Assembly (NCBI GenBank): GCA_014529385.2
Contig: CM043945.1
Coordinates: forward strand, 139,664,241-139,728,240
Direction of reading: 5' to 3'
Length of the DNA: 64,000 nt
Source: Adiantum capillus-veneris
Lineage: Eukaryota; Streptophyta; Polypodiopsida; Polypodiales; Pteridaceae
Notes under the pieces: model-generated
Databases searched by the model: none
What the model was told of the DNA's origin: nothing
Seen by the model: the letters and a program-made list of their open reading frames with translations, nothing else
In this document: one piece after another, positions 1 to 11,316 of the stretch
Layout: each line of letters begins with the position of its first letter
Position numbering within the stretch: the first letter of the stretch is position 1
Translations under genes and position numbers: made by a program

Positions 1-258
1 TGTGTAGCCATCTTATCGCACGAACATGGGGCTACCTTCTCACCATCATTGATTTGGTTTGCACTCCCCATTGACTTACTCACAAGGTGATAATCCAAGC
101 CTAGAATCATATACTAGACCCTTAGGTGATTCAAAGGTCAGAAAATCGAAACATCGCAGTGGCCGCTTCATATTGTCTTAGAACCCAGCCCATTGTTTCT
201 GTAGCCAGCCACATAGTGTCTCTGACTCGTCAATCTCACCGTTACATGCCTATCAGAT
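1..258. other. unassigned sequence, no gene seen
   Basis: Ordinary mixed-composition sequence leading into the first CT tract. I see no conserved domain, RNA gene or repeat boundary here. Confidence 0.5.
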
Positions 259-458
<200 letters not shown>

Positions 459-586
459 GAAGCTAGTGTATCTAATGTTCATCTGCTTATAAGTTTCAAT
501 CAAGTAGTTTGGACAACATGCTTACCTATAGCGAGATATTATAGCCTTCAACATGCTCGAGCACAACAGAGAAGGAGGAGGAAAAG

Positions 587-591
<5 letters not shown>

Positions 592-643
<52 letters not shown>
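592..643. repeat. (GA)n microsatellite
   Basis: About 50 bp of pure GA repeat. The sequence just after it (670-760: a TTTGGAGTTTACCC-like stretch, then ACGACACGTGTAAAGGA) resembles the sequence following the GA cluster at 2655-2710. The GA tract and its right flank therefore seem to have been duplicated together. Confidence 0.95.
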
Positions 644-645
<2 letters not shown>

Positions 646-1521
646 CGCATGTGACAATCGCTCTATAGTTAATAGCATTATGTCTTCGTTTGGAGTTTAC
701 CCTTTATCTTGCAATTCACGACACGTGTAAAGGACATTCCTTTTTCTTCACGGGATGTTGTTGTTGTTTCCTTCACACATTAGTGTGGACATTGTACAGG
801 CACCCCCACCTAGCCATGCTCTCTTTTCGTGGTTCCAATTCAATTGTAAAAGCTCTTTTCTAATGTCCACATTCCTTATGAACAGATTGTGGTGCATTAA
901 GTACTCTAGCCATGCTTGTTATTAATATGGCCAGTAGGCAAAGTAATGTTCTCCACTACTGGGAGCGCCAATCACCCTGCAAGGTGCTAAAACTGATAGT
1001 ATTGGAATGGCGAGTGCTTATGCTGGATCAGTGCAATGTGGCTGGATGAATCTCTGTAGAGCTTGCCAAATTCAAATACTTTTCTTGGTATTCTGAGACC
1101 CAACTCTGCTTGCAAGCCAAGCGTGTGTCGACATACCTTGATGAAACGCCAAAGACTGTGAGATGCAGCTCGTTGTGCAGTAACATCCCAACCCATAGAT
1201 CTACCTTCCTTCATTGCAGCTACCTCCAAGCACTTGCATGCCCTTATCGTATGCTATGACCATGATTTCTTTTGCCCCACAACCCAAAAGCTCTTCTCTG
1301 GCGGCAATGAGTACACCATGCATGCTTTTACTTCATCCCCAAGTTTCGAGAAAAGCTAAACGGCTAGTTTCCTTGCCACGATGCATTTATGCATGTTTCA
1401 AGGCAAAAGAAAGTGCGTAGGTAGATGGGGGGAGGGGAGTTCTTGCCAAAAAAGCAAAGAAGGAAGATATGATATATAGATATTCTCCACCATCCAAAGA
1501 AAATGCTCAAATAGGACGACC
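644..1521. other. no gene recognised; low-copy-looking spacer
   Basis: Short open frames exist (for example 987-1229 minus, about 80 codons) but none shows a family motif. The region lies 3' of the SAUR-like relic on the minus strand, so part of it could be that locus's downstream sequence. I see nothing else. Confidence 0.4.
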
Positions 1522-1852
1522 TCATATGCCTGCCAGTAACGTATGGCAAGCCCGCTTCCTTTGATCTAGATTGAATTTCTCCTTCATACACTCTAAAAGT
1601 CCCCCCCAGCAGCGGGCGATTGATGTGCTCTGTGCAAATTTCAAAGTGTCTTTGCTCGCGGCCAACGTAAATTGCCAAGCCCACAGGTGGGAGCTGGTGG
1701 TCATGATTTTGTGCTTCATTGGTGCCACCATTGCCCTCACATGATGATGTTGATGATAGCTTGCATAAGCTCGAGCCCTCCAAGAGCTTCCAACCGCGCG
1801 ACCCTGCAGGAGCTTGCCACGTCAGCACCTGACGCAGACCTATTATTGACAT
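1522..1852 (-). pseudogene. SAUR-like (small auxin-up RNA) relic, frameshifted
   Basis: Read on the minus strand, one frame gives LPPVGLAIYVGREQRHFEI, then TEHINRPLL. After a run of seven G (plus-strand C7 near 1602-1608), a shifted frame gives GLLECMKEKFN and ends at a stop near 1522. This matches the order of landmarks in the SAUR fold as I know it: P-x-G-x-(L/F)AVYVG, F-x-(I/V), a loop ending (L)NHPLF, then LLE-x(3)-E(E/K)F. Known SAURs are short, usually intronless plant proteins that act in auxin-driven growth by inhibiting PP2C.D phosphatases. Here the frame breaks in the homopolymer and the usual upstream amphipathic start is unclear. It could be a pseudogene, or an intact gene with one homopolymer sequencing error. 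Family assignment is inference from motif spacing only. Confidence 0.45.
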
Positions 1853-2106
1853 CTTTGAAGATGGGGAAGCAAGGGAGACTTGCTAAAGTCTATTATGGGT
1901 ATGTGTTAGCTTGCAATTAACCACATGCCGTAGCCACAGTACCCGATGGGGAAGCAAGGTCGACGATGGGGAAGCATTAGCATTCATGGCGCTGGGGACT
2001 GGCCATGGCCGTCATCTGCATGGCCCTGGAAGTCAAACTACCCATGGCGATCGGGAGTGCAGAGTGGCGACTTGGTGAGGCTTGAGTCGAACACTTTGGT
2101 GGCCAA

Positions 2107-2109
<3 letters not shown>
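1853..2109. other. spacer between SAUR-like relic and GA cluster
   Basis: Contains two short direct repeats of GATGGGGAAGCAAGG (about 1860, 1946, with a shorter copy near 1967) and no gene. Confidence 0.5.
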
Positions 2110-2630
<521 letters not shown>

Positions 2631-2737
2631 CAATAGAGAGAAGTGACTACTGCTTCCTTTGGAATTTAGCCTTCGGCTTGCAGTTGACGACACGTGTAAA
2701 GGATGACTCCTTCCGCCATATTATGTTAGTAGATTTC

Positions 2738-2739
<2 letters not shown>

Positions 2740-2796
<57 letters not shown>
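2740..2796. repeat. (CT)n microsatellite
   Basis: 57 bp of uninterrupted CT. It follows the segment at 2655-2710 that resembles 690-745. Confidence 0.95.
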
Positions 2797-2798
<2 letters not shown>

Positions 2799-2978
2799 GA
2801 CATTGGGCACACATTATATCAATGATCAGACATACCCCACACAATACCATACATGGTTTATGATTCACCAGTTTGAAATGGTTTGGTCACCTAGGGCGCA
2901 ACACCGACCTCTTCAAAATGTTAATATATCATTTCATTGCTTTCTCTTTTTTAATAATTTTTAATCTCTATTTTCAAT

Positions 2979-3038
<60 letters not shown>
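2979..3038. repeat. (CT)n microsatellite
   Basis: About 60 bp of CT with one CC interruption. It ends against a possible LINE tail fragment. Confidence 0.95.
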
Positions 3039-3044
<6 letters not shown>

Positions 3045-3050
3045 CCCCGC

Positions 3051-3263
3051 TTGCAAGTTCGAGAGTCTGAGTACCACACACTACTAGAGTGCTCAGCTTT
3101 TGATCACATCCGAACTTGCTTCTCTCACATTTTCAGCCATAACTTAGACCTACACACTTTCCTCTCCCAGCCAAAGTGTGGGCTCTCCATTGCGACTCTC
3201 ATCACTACAATTTTGGAGCATCGAGAGTCACTCATCAGCCATACACATACTACGTCACAGTAA
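3051..3263 (+). pseudogene. possible LINE C-terminal fragment
   Basis: The frame reads SEYHTLLECSAFDHIRTCF and continues to TLITTILEHRESL. The pattern E-x-H-x-LL-x-C-x-x(F/Y)-x-x-(I/L)R is typical of the Cys/His tail of non-LTR reverse transcriptase polyproteins. There is no upstream RT domain on this strand. Only about 70 codons remain, squeezed between CT tracts, so this is a weak assignment by motif. Confidence 0.25.
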
Positions 3264-3319
3264 CTTTGGTCCCATGGTCATATTTGACCTCCGAGGACGA
3301 TAATAAAATCTATCTATCT

Positions 3320-3320
<1 letters not shown>

Positions 3321-3409
<89 letters not shown>

Positions 3410-3419
3410 TTCTCTCTCT

Positions 3420-3469
<50 letters not shown>

Positions 3470-3478
3470 CTCTCTCTC
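3321..3478. repeat. (CT)n microsatellite, interrupted
   Basis: About 158 bp of CT with TCTT and CCTC interruptions. It is the longest compound CT tract of the left end. Confidence 0.95.
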
Positions 3479-4138
3479 GTCGAAGTGACCGTGAGGCCGT
3501 GAGGGAACTATTACCTTGGTTGGAACTGGCTAGAGCAGCGAAGCCTCGACTCCAATCATTAAACGGGGGCGAGCGATGACTGGAGAAGGCTCTGACAACG
3601 GCGGCAAATATTTTTTTGTAGTGTAGCCGTCGTCCTTTTCTGCCATTTTTTAACCATTTTGTTGCAAAGACACGCACATACACACACAAGGCGACTCTAT
3701 TAGTGAGTACAAAAAATCCATTTTCCAACCAATTTTGTTGTCCTGTTCTTCCACTTTTTAACCATTTTGTTGCAACTTATGTGCAGTGCTGGGAAAACTA
3801 ACCTTGAGCCAGTTGGAAAATGGAAACAGCGAGTTGAAGGGAGAGGGAGAATATCCACTTGATTTTTTTTTAAATACAGTTAAAATGCAAAAAATGGTGG
3901 TTATTTTGAAAAAAGTCCTCCTTGAATTGTTTGTGAAATTGATTTTTCTCCAATATTCCTTCTATGTCATTCTTTTCCCATATTTATGCATTGTGGTACC
4001 ATTTTTTTTTAAATGTTTAGTACCATACTTGTGTCATTTCTATGAAATTTGGTCCTATTTTTTGACATTTTATATCACTCCCTTACCATTTTTTTGTCAC
4101 AAACTCTCTCATGTTAATGTCACAGAGTCCTGTTAAAA
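3479..4138. other. T-rich spacer, no gene
   Basis: A T-rich non-coding stretch. The string TTTTTAACCATTTTGTTGCAA occurs twice (about 3648 and 3756), 108 bp apart, a small direct duplication. No coding signal. Confidence 0.5.
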
Positions 4139-6130
4139 CTACCAATTAATAATACATGTACTTAACATCCCTCTCTCCTGAATCTTCACCACCGTCGGTA
4201 GAGCACCCCAAATAACCTTCCATAAGAAAACCTTCATGTACTGTGGAACCTTTGGCTTCCATATGTTCTCCATTACATGTTCCCACCTTTCCTCCGGCCA
4301 TTGCTTTTTCCATAGCTTGTTAAGGGGGCTAGACCAATTCTTCTTTTGCATCATTGTCTGATAAATGATTTTGGTATGGGGTTTCCACGAGAGACTGCTT
4401 CCGGGCCATTTCCAGGCATTCCAATCCAGCTCCGAATCACAGATTAGCATCACTAGATTGTCAAGCTCTTTCATCACTTTGTGGACAAGCAAGACTTCCA
4501 AGCTATTGAGTTGGTACTGGGCAACCATCAGGTCAATGGTTTTCCAACTCTTGTTGACACTATCCCAGAAGTGCTCAAGTCGGGGGATCAGCCCCTTATT
4601 ATTCAGCTTCCTGACTGTCTCAATCCAATAGGGAGTTTGTGGCGGATCTACGACTTTGGAGACCCAGGGGGACCAATGCAGGATGGAGTTCTTGAAGTAT
4701 CTGGCTTCTTCCCCCCACTTTAAGACTCCTAATACTCTATTACATTTTCTTACCAATTCTCCTGAGCTGCCCCCCAGTCTTAAGGTAGACCACGCTGGGG
4801 CTAATAGTTTGTCATGAACCTCCACCCCTCTCCACTTTCCTCCCTTTGATCCAAGTTTAGCTGCTTCTATCATATCTCTGATCATGACAGCACAAACTTG
4901 ATCTTGTTTAGCCAAGGAAACAACAAATTTGGCGCAACAAGCTTCTGCATGGGCCACAGGGTTGAGAATCGAAAGGTCTCCTTGATTCCCTGGCCGAGCA
5001 ACCGATTCCCAACAGGCCCATTGCCATGGCCTGGAAGATGTTTTGTTATTTTTCCATAAAAATGTGTTTACTGATTTTAAGAACTCTTTCCAGTGACACT
5101 TAGCAATCTTAAGAAGCGGGCTAGTGAATGAAATATAAGGAATCATAAAGTCATTCATCACTTTTATCCGACTTGGGAATGGGAGAAGAGCATACTCCCA
5201 CCTACTCTTTTTTTTTTTTTTCAAGCACCCACTTGAATATTTTCTTGTGAGTTACATCCACCCCCAAGGGGGCTCCCAGATGTCTAAAGATATTCCCTTT
5301 TGTGACAATCGCCCCTGACCAGACAGAAGGGTCAAATGAGTCATTTTTCGATAGGGAAATCATCCTTGACTTCTCTATATTACACTAGGACCTCGAAGCT
5401 ACTAAGAACATTTGTACAATCTCCATATATTTTCTAATGACCTGGAGGCACGCCTTCAAGAAGAGGAGAGAATCTTCTGCCAGAAGTTGTCTATTTCCTG
5501 GTAAAACAAGGCCTTGCACCTCCCCTCGTTAAGCACTAGCTTCAAGCGTCGTGATTAGAGGATGTGATCCTATGGCGAAAATTAGGGGGGCGAGAGGGCA
5601 TCCATGTATAATAGACCTTTTGACCTCAAAAGAGCCCACAATTCTACCGTTGAATAGGAGCTCTGACTAGCTTCCAGCCCCCATTACACGAACCAGCCGA
5701 CACAGGCGCGGCCCAAAGCCTAGAGTTTCCATAACGACTTCTATATATGTCCATGTTATTCTGTCATAGGCCTTGTCCAGGTCCAATTGTAGCAGAATGC
5801 ACTCCTACTATGTGACAATTGCGTATTCTATGCCCACCATTGCTGCCAAGATGTTACCGTAAATGTACCTTCCTTTAATGAAACCATGTTGATGGGGGGA
5901 GATGATCTTGGTTAGTAAGGGGGCTATTCTGAGGGCCACTTCTTTAGCTATAATTTTGTAGGCCACCGACATCATCGTTATAGGGTGCCAATGTTTCAGT
6001 TTAGAACAGCAGATTTGTTTTGGGATGGGCTTGATAAGCCCTCTCTTCACACTTGTCTCCAACGACCCTTCGACCATGGCTTTATTGGCCAAACTTGTGA
6101 TTGGGGCCTTGAGACACCACAAGACGTCTG
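4139..6130 (-). mobile_element. L1-type LINE, degenerate RT and zf-RVT region
   Basis: Reading from 6130 down to 4139, the fragments follow the order of a plant L1 ORF2. KRGLIKPIPKQICCSKLKHW and PHQHGFIKGR mark the RT fingers/palm. A block near 5560-5620 carries a GCPLAPL-like motif, and an LLAEDSLLFL-like block near 5470-5500 stands where F/YxDD is expected. Then come HLGAPLGVDVTHKK (about 5230-5300), the connection domain, and the zf-RVT region VFLWKVIWGALPTVVKIQ at 4160-4240. The 361-codon frame 4139-5224 is the longest intact piece. The D-to-E change at the catalytic dyad and several frame breaks show it is dead. No endonuclease domain or poly-A tail is visible. The LINE at 14.9-17.45 kb is its close relative in the opposite orientation. 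Confidence 0.85.
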
Positions 6131-6239
6131 CAAGTTATGCAAACATCTTGTGCAAGTCTATGCAATGTCTCTCACTCTATCTCTCATTGGCACAGCTCTC
6201 ATGCCCCTGTCACCATGTGTTGAGCTTGTGAGGCATAGC

Positions 6240-6500
6240 TAGCACCTTCAATTCATGTAGATGGCAAGCAAGAGCTTGCTAAGGAGAGGAAGGATTGGAT
6301 AGAGAACGAGGAGCAACACAGGGCAATCATCAGGAAAAGTCTAGTTCAAGAGGCAAAAAGAAAGATCTTTATATAAAAGGTATTATGGGAGGCTCTGCCT
6401 ACAGGATTTAAGATTCATGCTAGAGGGATTGGCTTTTATAGATGTTTGGGCTGCAAAATGCTAATGGGGACCTCCCTCATTTGTTAAAGGAGGAGTGCTC
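6240..6500 (+). pseudogene. LINE zf-RVT tail fragment (plus strand)
   Basis: Translation from about 6258 gives KQELAKERKDWIENEEQ, then a TAA stop, then LWEALPTGFKIHARGIGFYR followed by CLGCKM. This matches the layout of the zf-RVT domain: W-K-x-x-W-x-A-L-P-(T/V)-x-x-K-(I/L), then C-x-x-C. It lies directly against the 5' end of the minus-strand LINE but on the other strand, so it is a different insertion. Only the tail remains. Confidence 0.5.
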
Positions 6501-6599
6501 TGGCTATTAGCGGCCTTGTAAGAAAAATCTGCAAATGGGCTCAAAGGACCTAGGGACCAGGGTTCTTCAAGAATGATTTATTTCTTTGAGGGATGGTGA

Positions 6600-8165
6600 T
6601 GAACAGCCAAGCATGTTTATTATGCACACAAATAGTTAGCTTTTGCTACTTTAAACAGAGTTGGAAGCCCAAAAAAATATTGGGTATTTGAGAATACTCC
6701 TGTAGCTGCTAATTTCATGGAGATCATCCAAGAATGGGAGGAATTAATTGTAACCATTGGTAAAAGGAAATCCGAAGCCCTTTGGGGAAGGTTTATCAAG
6801 GTAACTGCTCCAAAGAATGCCACTTGTCAAAAGATCCATGTGCTTTTACCTTTATCTTAAACACCCACTTATACTTAATAGTTGTACGGCTAGGAGGTAG
6901 TTCAGTTAGTATCCATGTACCTTTAAAAGTTAACGGAATCGTACTCTGCTTCCATAGCCTCTTGCCGTTGATCCTTTTGTGGTGAAGAGATAGCTTCATT
7001 ACAAGTAATGGGAACTTCAGAAGTAGAGAAAGCATTATCAACAATATCGTCATCATAAACATGACATGTTCAAAATCAATAGGCAGATCAACAAAAATAT
7101 CATTATCATCATTGGCAACATTCAGAATGGATGGTTGTGAAGAGGAGAGCTGCTCTATAGGAAGAGTTTCATCATCTGAAAGAAATGGAAAAGCCTGAAG
7201 CAATGATTTAGTATCATTAGAATCATCCATGGACCATGAGCCTCCCATAAGCTGCTCATTAAAAGTAGCATCACAATTCACAATTACTTTCTTGGAGGAA
7301 GGTTCATAGAATTTGTAGTCTTTAGAAGTTTCAAAATATCCAATAAAAATAACTTTAAGACCAAGAGCATCAAGCTTTGTTCATGTTTCTTTGGGAACAT
7401 GAATATAAGAAATACATTCAAAGATTCAAAACTGAGATACAGAAGGAATGTCACATGTCCATGTTGTGATGGGTATCTTACCAGAGGGTGCAGTAGTAGG
7501 AAGATGATTCTGAATAAATATTGTTGTCAAAGTAGCTTTAGGCCAAAAAACACAAGATAACCTAGAATGAATCATCATACATCTTACAGCATTGAGAATA
7601 GTGTGATTCTTTCGTTCAGCAACGCCGTTCTGTTGAGGTGAATATGGAATCGTGTGTTCATGATGAATTCCATTGTCAGCACAGTAACTCACAAATTCTC
7701 GAGAAACATATTCGCCTCCATTGTCACTACGAAGCTTCTTGAGGCTACGATCAGTTTGAAGTTTCGCAACCTAGTGGAATTGTTTGAAAACAGATAAGGC
7801 CTCAAATTTTTGTCTAAGTAGAAATACAGTCGAATACCATGAGAAATCATCAATGAAGATAATGAAGTAGCAATATTGTGATCTCGAAGAAGGTAGAGGT
7901 CCACATATATTAGTATGAACAAGGTCCAATATGTCATGAGAATGAGTTGTATTTGAGAGAGGAAAGGGTTTACAATTATGTTTCCCAAGTGCACAAAACT
8001 CACAAATTCCCATCTGGGGATGAGCTTTAAGATCCATGCTAGACTTATATGTCATATTTCTTATAGCACCAGAATCAACAATAAAAAGTGATCCATCACG
8101 TACATGAAGTATTTTGTCTGGCGCAACTGAACATAGGATGCAGCTTGTTTTTGGTACAATATTTT
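6600..8165 (-). mobile_element. Ty1/copia fragment: protease end, integrase, start of RT
   Basis: On the minus strand, 8160-8057 ends with VDSGA (aspartic protease motif). From 8055, CEFCALGKH gives the Cys pair of the GAG-pre-integrase zinc site, then GPLPSSRSQYCYFIIFIDD the first integrase Asp. After a frameshift near 7760, LRSDNGGEYVSREF and NGVAERKNHTILN give the second Asp and the Glu. The region 6796-7281 ends in YKWVFKIKVKAHGSFD, the start of the copia RT. RT and RNase H are missing or scrambled, and no LTRs were recognised. Several stops and shifts make it non-functional. The right boundary at about 8166 is the start of an unrelated interspersed repeat. Confidence 0.88.
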
Positions 8166-9162
8166 TAGAACAAATGACAACAGTTGAGGACCGAATTTAC
8201 ATGGAGCCAGCCCCCCATCCATAAAGGCTTTGTATTATAGCTTCTCCCATCAAAGGAGACTTCTATACAATACAATCTTTGTGTTCCTTGATAAATCAAG
8301 TTGGTGTAATGAAGATGGAAGCTTCATACACCAAATTATGCTTGAAAAACACACCTAGTATCCCTAACCTCAGTCTTAAGACCTCACACACCTTCAAAAA
8401 TGGTGAGAGCTAGCAGGGAATGAGGATAGATTGAGAGGAAGAAGATGTATCTTATGAGAAATAAGTATTCTCCTCACATAATCACTCTAATAGCATAGCT
8501 TAGCTTAGTAATTAGCATGGTAGAGGAGATGAGAATTCCATTGAAGCTTGGCTCTTGGTTAGATTTGTATTCCATAGTCAAGAGTTGTTGGTGTAGGCCT
8601 CTACTTCTCAATTCTTGGAGAAAGAGATGGAGTTCTTGCTCAACATATAACTTGTGTGTGTGTGTTGTGTGTGTAGAAAAGTGTGTAAGACTAAAAATGC
8701 CAAGCTTTTTCTCTCTTGGTCACCCCCTCTTGATTTTTTCTCATGTTGGCCTCTCATTGGCTTCTGCAAAGCTTAGCCAATCAAAAATTAGAAGTATAAT
8801 TGATAGCCTTGTGACATGTGTTCCCCTTTCCCCTTTTGTGAGAGCTTTAGGTAAATAAATACTTTATCAAAACTCTCATTGGACCTTTTTGTCTTCTTGC
8901 CAATAGGAATCACGCAAGCCATTGGGATGTTGGATGCTCATTGGACCCCTTGGTAGACTGTCCAATAGTCTTCTAGGGAGATTAATTTCTATTGGTTCTT
9001 TCATCAAGAATTTTTAAATTAATTAGGCTAAATTTACTCTATCCTAATTCTCATTGGTCCACCTCTATGGCCATTCAATAGGATTTGAGAGGAGATTGGG
9101 AGCAACTGGGCTAGGAGCCTGACATATGTCCAGTATTCCCTTTGTGTAAAGAGGGAGCTTTG

Positions 9163-9242
<80 letters not shown>

Positions 9243-9379
9243 CTCTTTCATCCCCTACAATAAGGGCTCGCCCCCTCCCTCCTAGGGATGTGGGAAGACA
9301 TTTTAGTCTTCCAATGATCATCGAATATTTCCCCTACTTTGGCCTTTGGACAATACAATTAAATTTACGAACTTTAGCA
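8166..9379. repeat. interspersed repeat R1, uninterrupted copy
   Basis: A 1.2-kb unit beginning AGAACAAATGACAACAGTTG. Its left part (8166-8691) recurs in direct orientation at 17635-18154. Its right part (8687-9379) recurs inverted at 9691-10335. It contains a (TG)n tract and several CATTGG/CCAATG copies. It carries the undisturbed target site AAGAC at 8687-8691 where the LTR element of 10.3-19.1 kb inserted in the other copy. I do not recognise the family. It has no coding capacity and could itself be a solo LTR. Confidence 0.75.
9165..9241. repeat. (TG)n microsatellite
   Basis: About 77 bp of pure TG inside repeat R1. The inverted copy of R1 has a (CA)n tract of about 42 bp at the same position (9829-9870), so the tract length changed after the copies separated. 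Confidence 0.97.
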
Positions 9380-9690
9380 TAAAGTACTAGGCTTTTTCTA
9401 GAGTATACCTCATCGTCGAGGATGACTATGATTTCAAGAGAGAGGTAATGTCATAAAAACTAATATTTTATACTCCCACATGATTTTCTCATGTTAAATT
9501 GATCATTTAATATGGGGAAGTACCAGGGGAGTAAAAGCTAGAATATTGGTAAGGTTGCCAGGCCTGTCTCTATCAAGGATCCAAAGGAGGGAAAATAGGG
9601 ATCCAAAGGGGGACGGTCAGCAAAAGAGCAATGCGCTTCAATGGGGCTTAAAAGACCTAAGGTTCAACCCCATTAAGACTTCCATAGGCT
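9380..9690. other. spacer between inverted R1 arms
   Basis: About 310 bp between the two R1 arms. It holds short direct repeats of GGATCCAAAGG (about 9577 and 9600) and no gene. Confidence 0.5.
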
Positions 9691-9824
9691 AAAGTTCATA
9701 ATTTTAATTGTATTGTCCAAAGGCCAAAGTAGGGAGAATATTGGATGGTCATGGGAAGACTAAAAAGTCTTCCCACAACCCTAGGAAGGAGGGGACGAGC
9801 CCTTATTGTAGAGGATGAGAGAGA

Positions 9825-9871
<47 letters not shown>

Positions 9872-10335
9872 AAAGCTCTCCCTTTACACAAAGGGAATAC
9901 TTGACACATGTCACGCTCCTTGCCTAGTTGCTCCCAATCTCCCATCAAATCCTATTGGATGGCCATAGAGGTGGACCAACAAGAATAAGGCTATAGTTTA
10001 ATCAATTTAATAATGCTTGATAAAAGAACCAATAGAAATTAAGCTCCCTAGAAGACTATTGGACAGTCCACCAAGGGGTCCAATGAGCATCCATCAGCCC
10101 AATGGCTTGCCTGGTTCCTATTGGCCACAAGATAAAAAGGTCCAATGAGAGTTTAGATAAACCATTTATTTACCTAAATCTCACAAAAGGGGAAAGGAGG
10201 ACATATGTCACAAGGCTATCAATTATACTTCTAATTTGTGATTGGCTAAGCTTCGCAAGAGCTAATGAGAGGCCAGCATGAGCAAAAAGCAAGAGGGGTC
10301 GTCCAAGAGAGAAAAGGCTTGGCATTTTTATTCTT
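9691..10335 (-). repeat. interspersed repeat R1, right part only, inverted
   Basis: Reverse complement of 8687-9379 with clear similarity throughout, including CCAAGCCTTTTCTCTCTTGG-like and TTAGCCAATCA-containing blocks and a (CA)n at 9829-9870. Together with 8687-9379 it makes an inverted repeat with arms of about 650 bp around a 310-bp spacer. It stops exactly at the LTR end at 10336, and the five bases before the LTR read AAGAA on the minus strand. Confidence 0.8.
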
Positions 10336-11316
10336 TGTTGGGAGGCGGTGTAGCACGACCTAATCGCAACCCACACACATTTATCAAATCCGTGGATTGG
10401 CAACCCGGCTAGGGCATGGACGCACGAGCATCGGATGAATAGAAATAGAGGATTCAAGAGAATACCTCACCAATGCAAGTAAAGATTAGCCACGGCAAGA
10501 CTAACTCTAAACATACTCTAATCACACTCCTACACACATCAAGTCTACCGAAGTCCTACTTGCCAATCTTATGGAGTCACAAGAACACAGTCAACAAGAA
10601 TCCATGATGAAAGCACACACTAATTGCATTGAAGTTGGCTTTCCCAATCTTCACATTCCAACCAAGTTACTCAAATCATATCACACACAAGTGGCATTGA
10701 GCTCAAGGCTCTTAAACCTTCACACGCTTAAGCACACAATTAGGCACAAATTCTAATGACATGACCAAGAGTGCACACACACTACACTAATCAAGAGAAT
10801 TAGAGAAGTAATCAACTAATTGAAATACTTAGGAAAGAAGAGAGTTAAGATTAAAGCAAGAAGTACATACCTCTCTCAAATCTAGAATAATGAGAGTGTA
10901 ATACTACTCCATGACATAATGAAATGTAGAGAAGATAAGACTAATGAGTAAAATATTGATTAGATTATTCAAGCTTCTCTAATTATAATGGATTAGTCCT
11001 AGCCTCTTAATCATGGGAATTCAGCTCAAGGCTAGGCCATCCATAGAGTAAGCACTCAAGAGAGAGAGAGAGAGAGCTCTCAAAAGTGGATCCTCAAGAA
11101 GGAAGCCTCCTTGCATAAAGTCTTCCTTTTAAAGGCTTTCACCACAATCCCTTCTACTATGGGTTTAAGCTTGAGCCCTCTAGCTAGAATATACAACTTT
11201 GGAACTCCAAGTGAGCCCAAGAAATATACAAAGTGAGTTTGAAATATTATGCACAACCATATCATATCTCTCGCTTGATGCATATTCGGTGTAGCTTGTG
11301 TTAGCCACTGCTAACA
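10336..11316 (-). repeat. 3' LTR of a pol-less LTR element (minus)
   Basis: A 981-bp LTR beginning TGTTAGCAG and ending CCTCCCAACA on the minus strand. It aligns along its length with 18155-19141 in inverse orientation. A polypurine tract (reverse complement of TTCCCCCCTTCCT, 11317-11329) sits directly upstream on the minus strand, which marks this as the 3' LTR. The flank on the other side is repeat R1. Confidence 0.88.

Noticed and set aside
8517-8858. 113-codon frame in repeat R1
   Set aside because: It does not persist intact in the other R1 copies (17.9-18.15 kb and 10.2-10.33 kb) and has no recognisable motif.
9034-9927. His-Thr and Cys-Val repeat frames
   Set aside because: Products of the (TG)n/(CA)n tracts in the two R1 arms.
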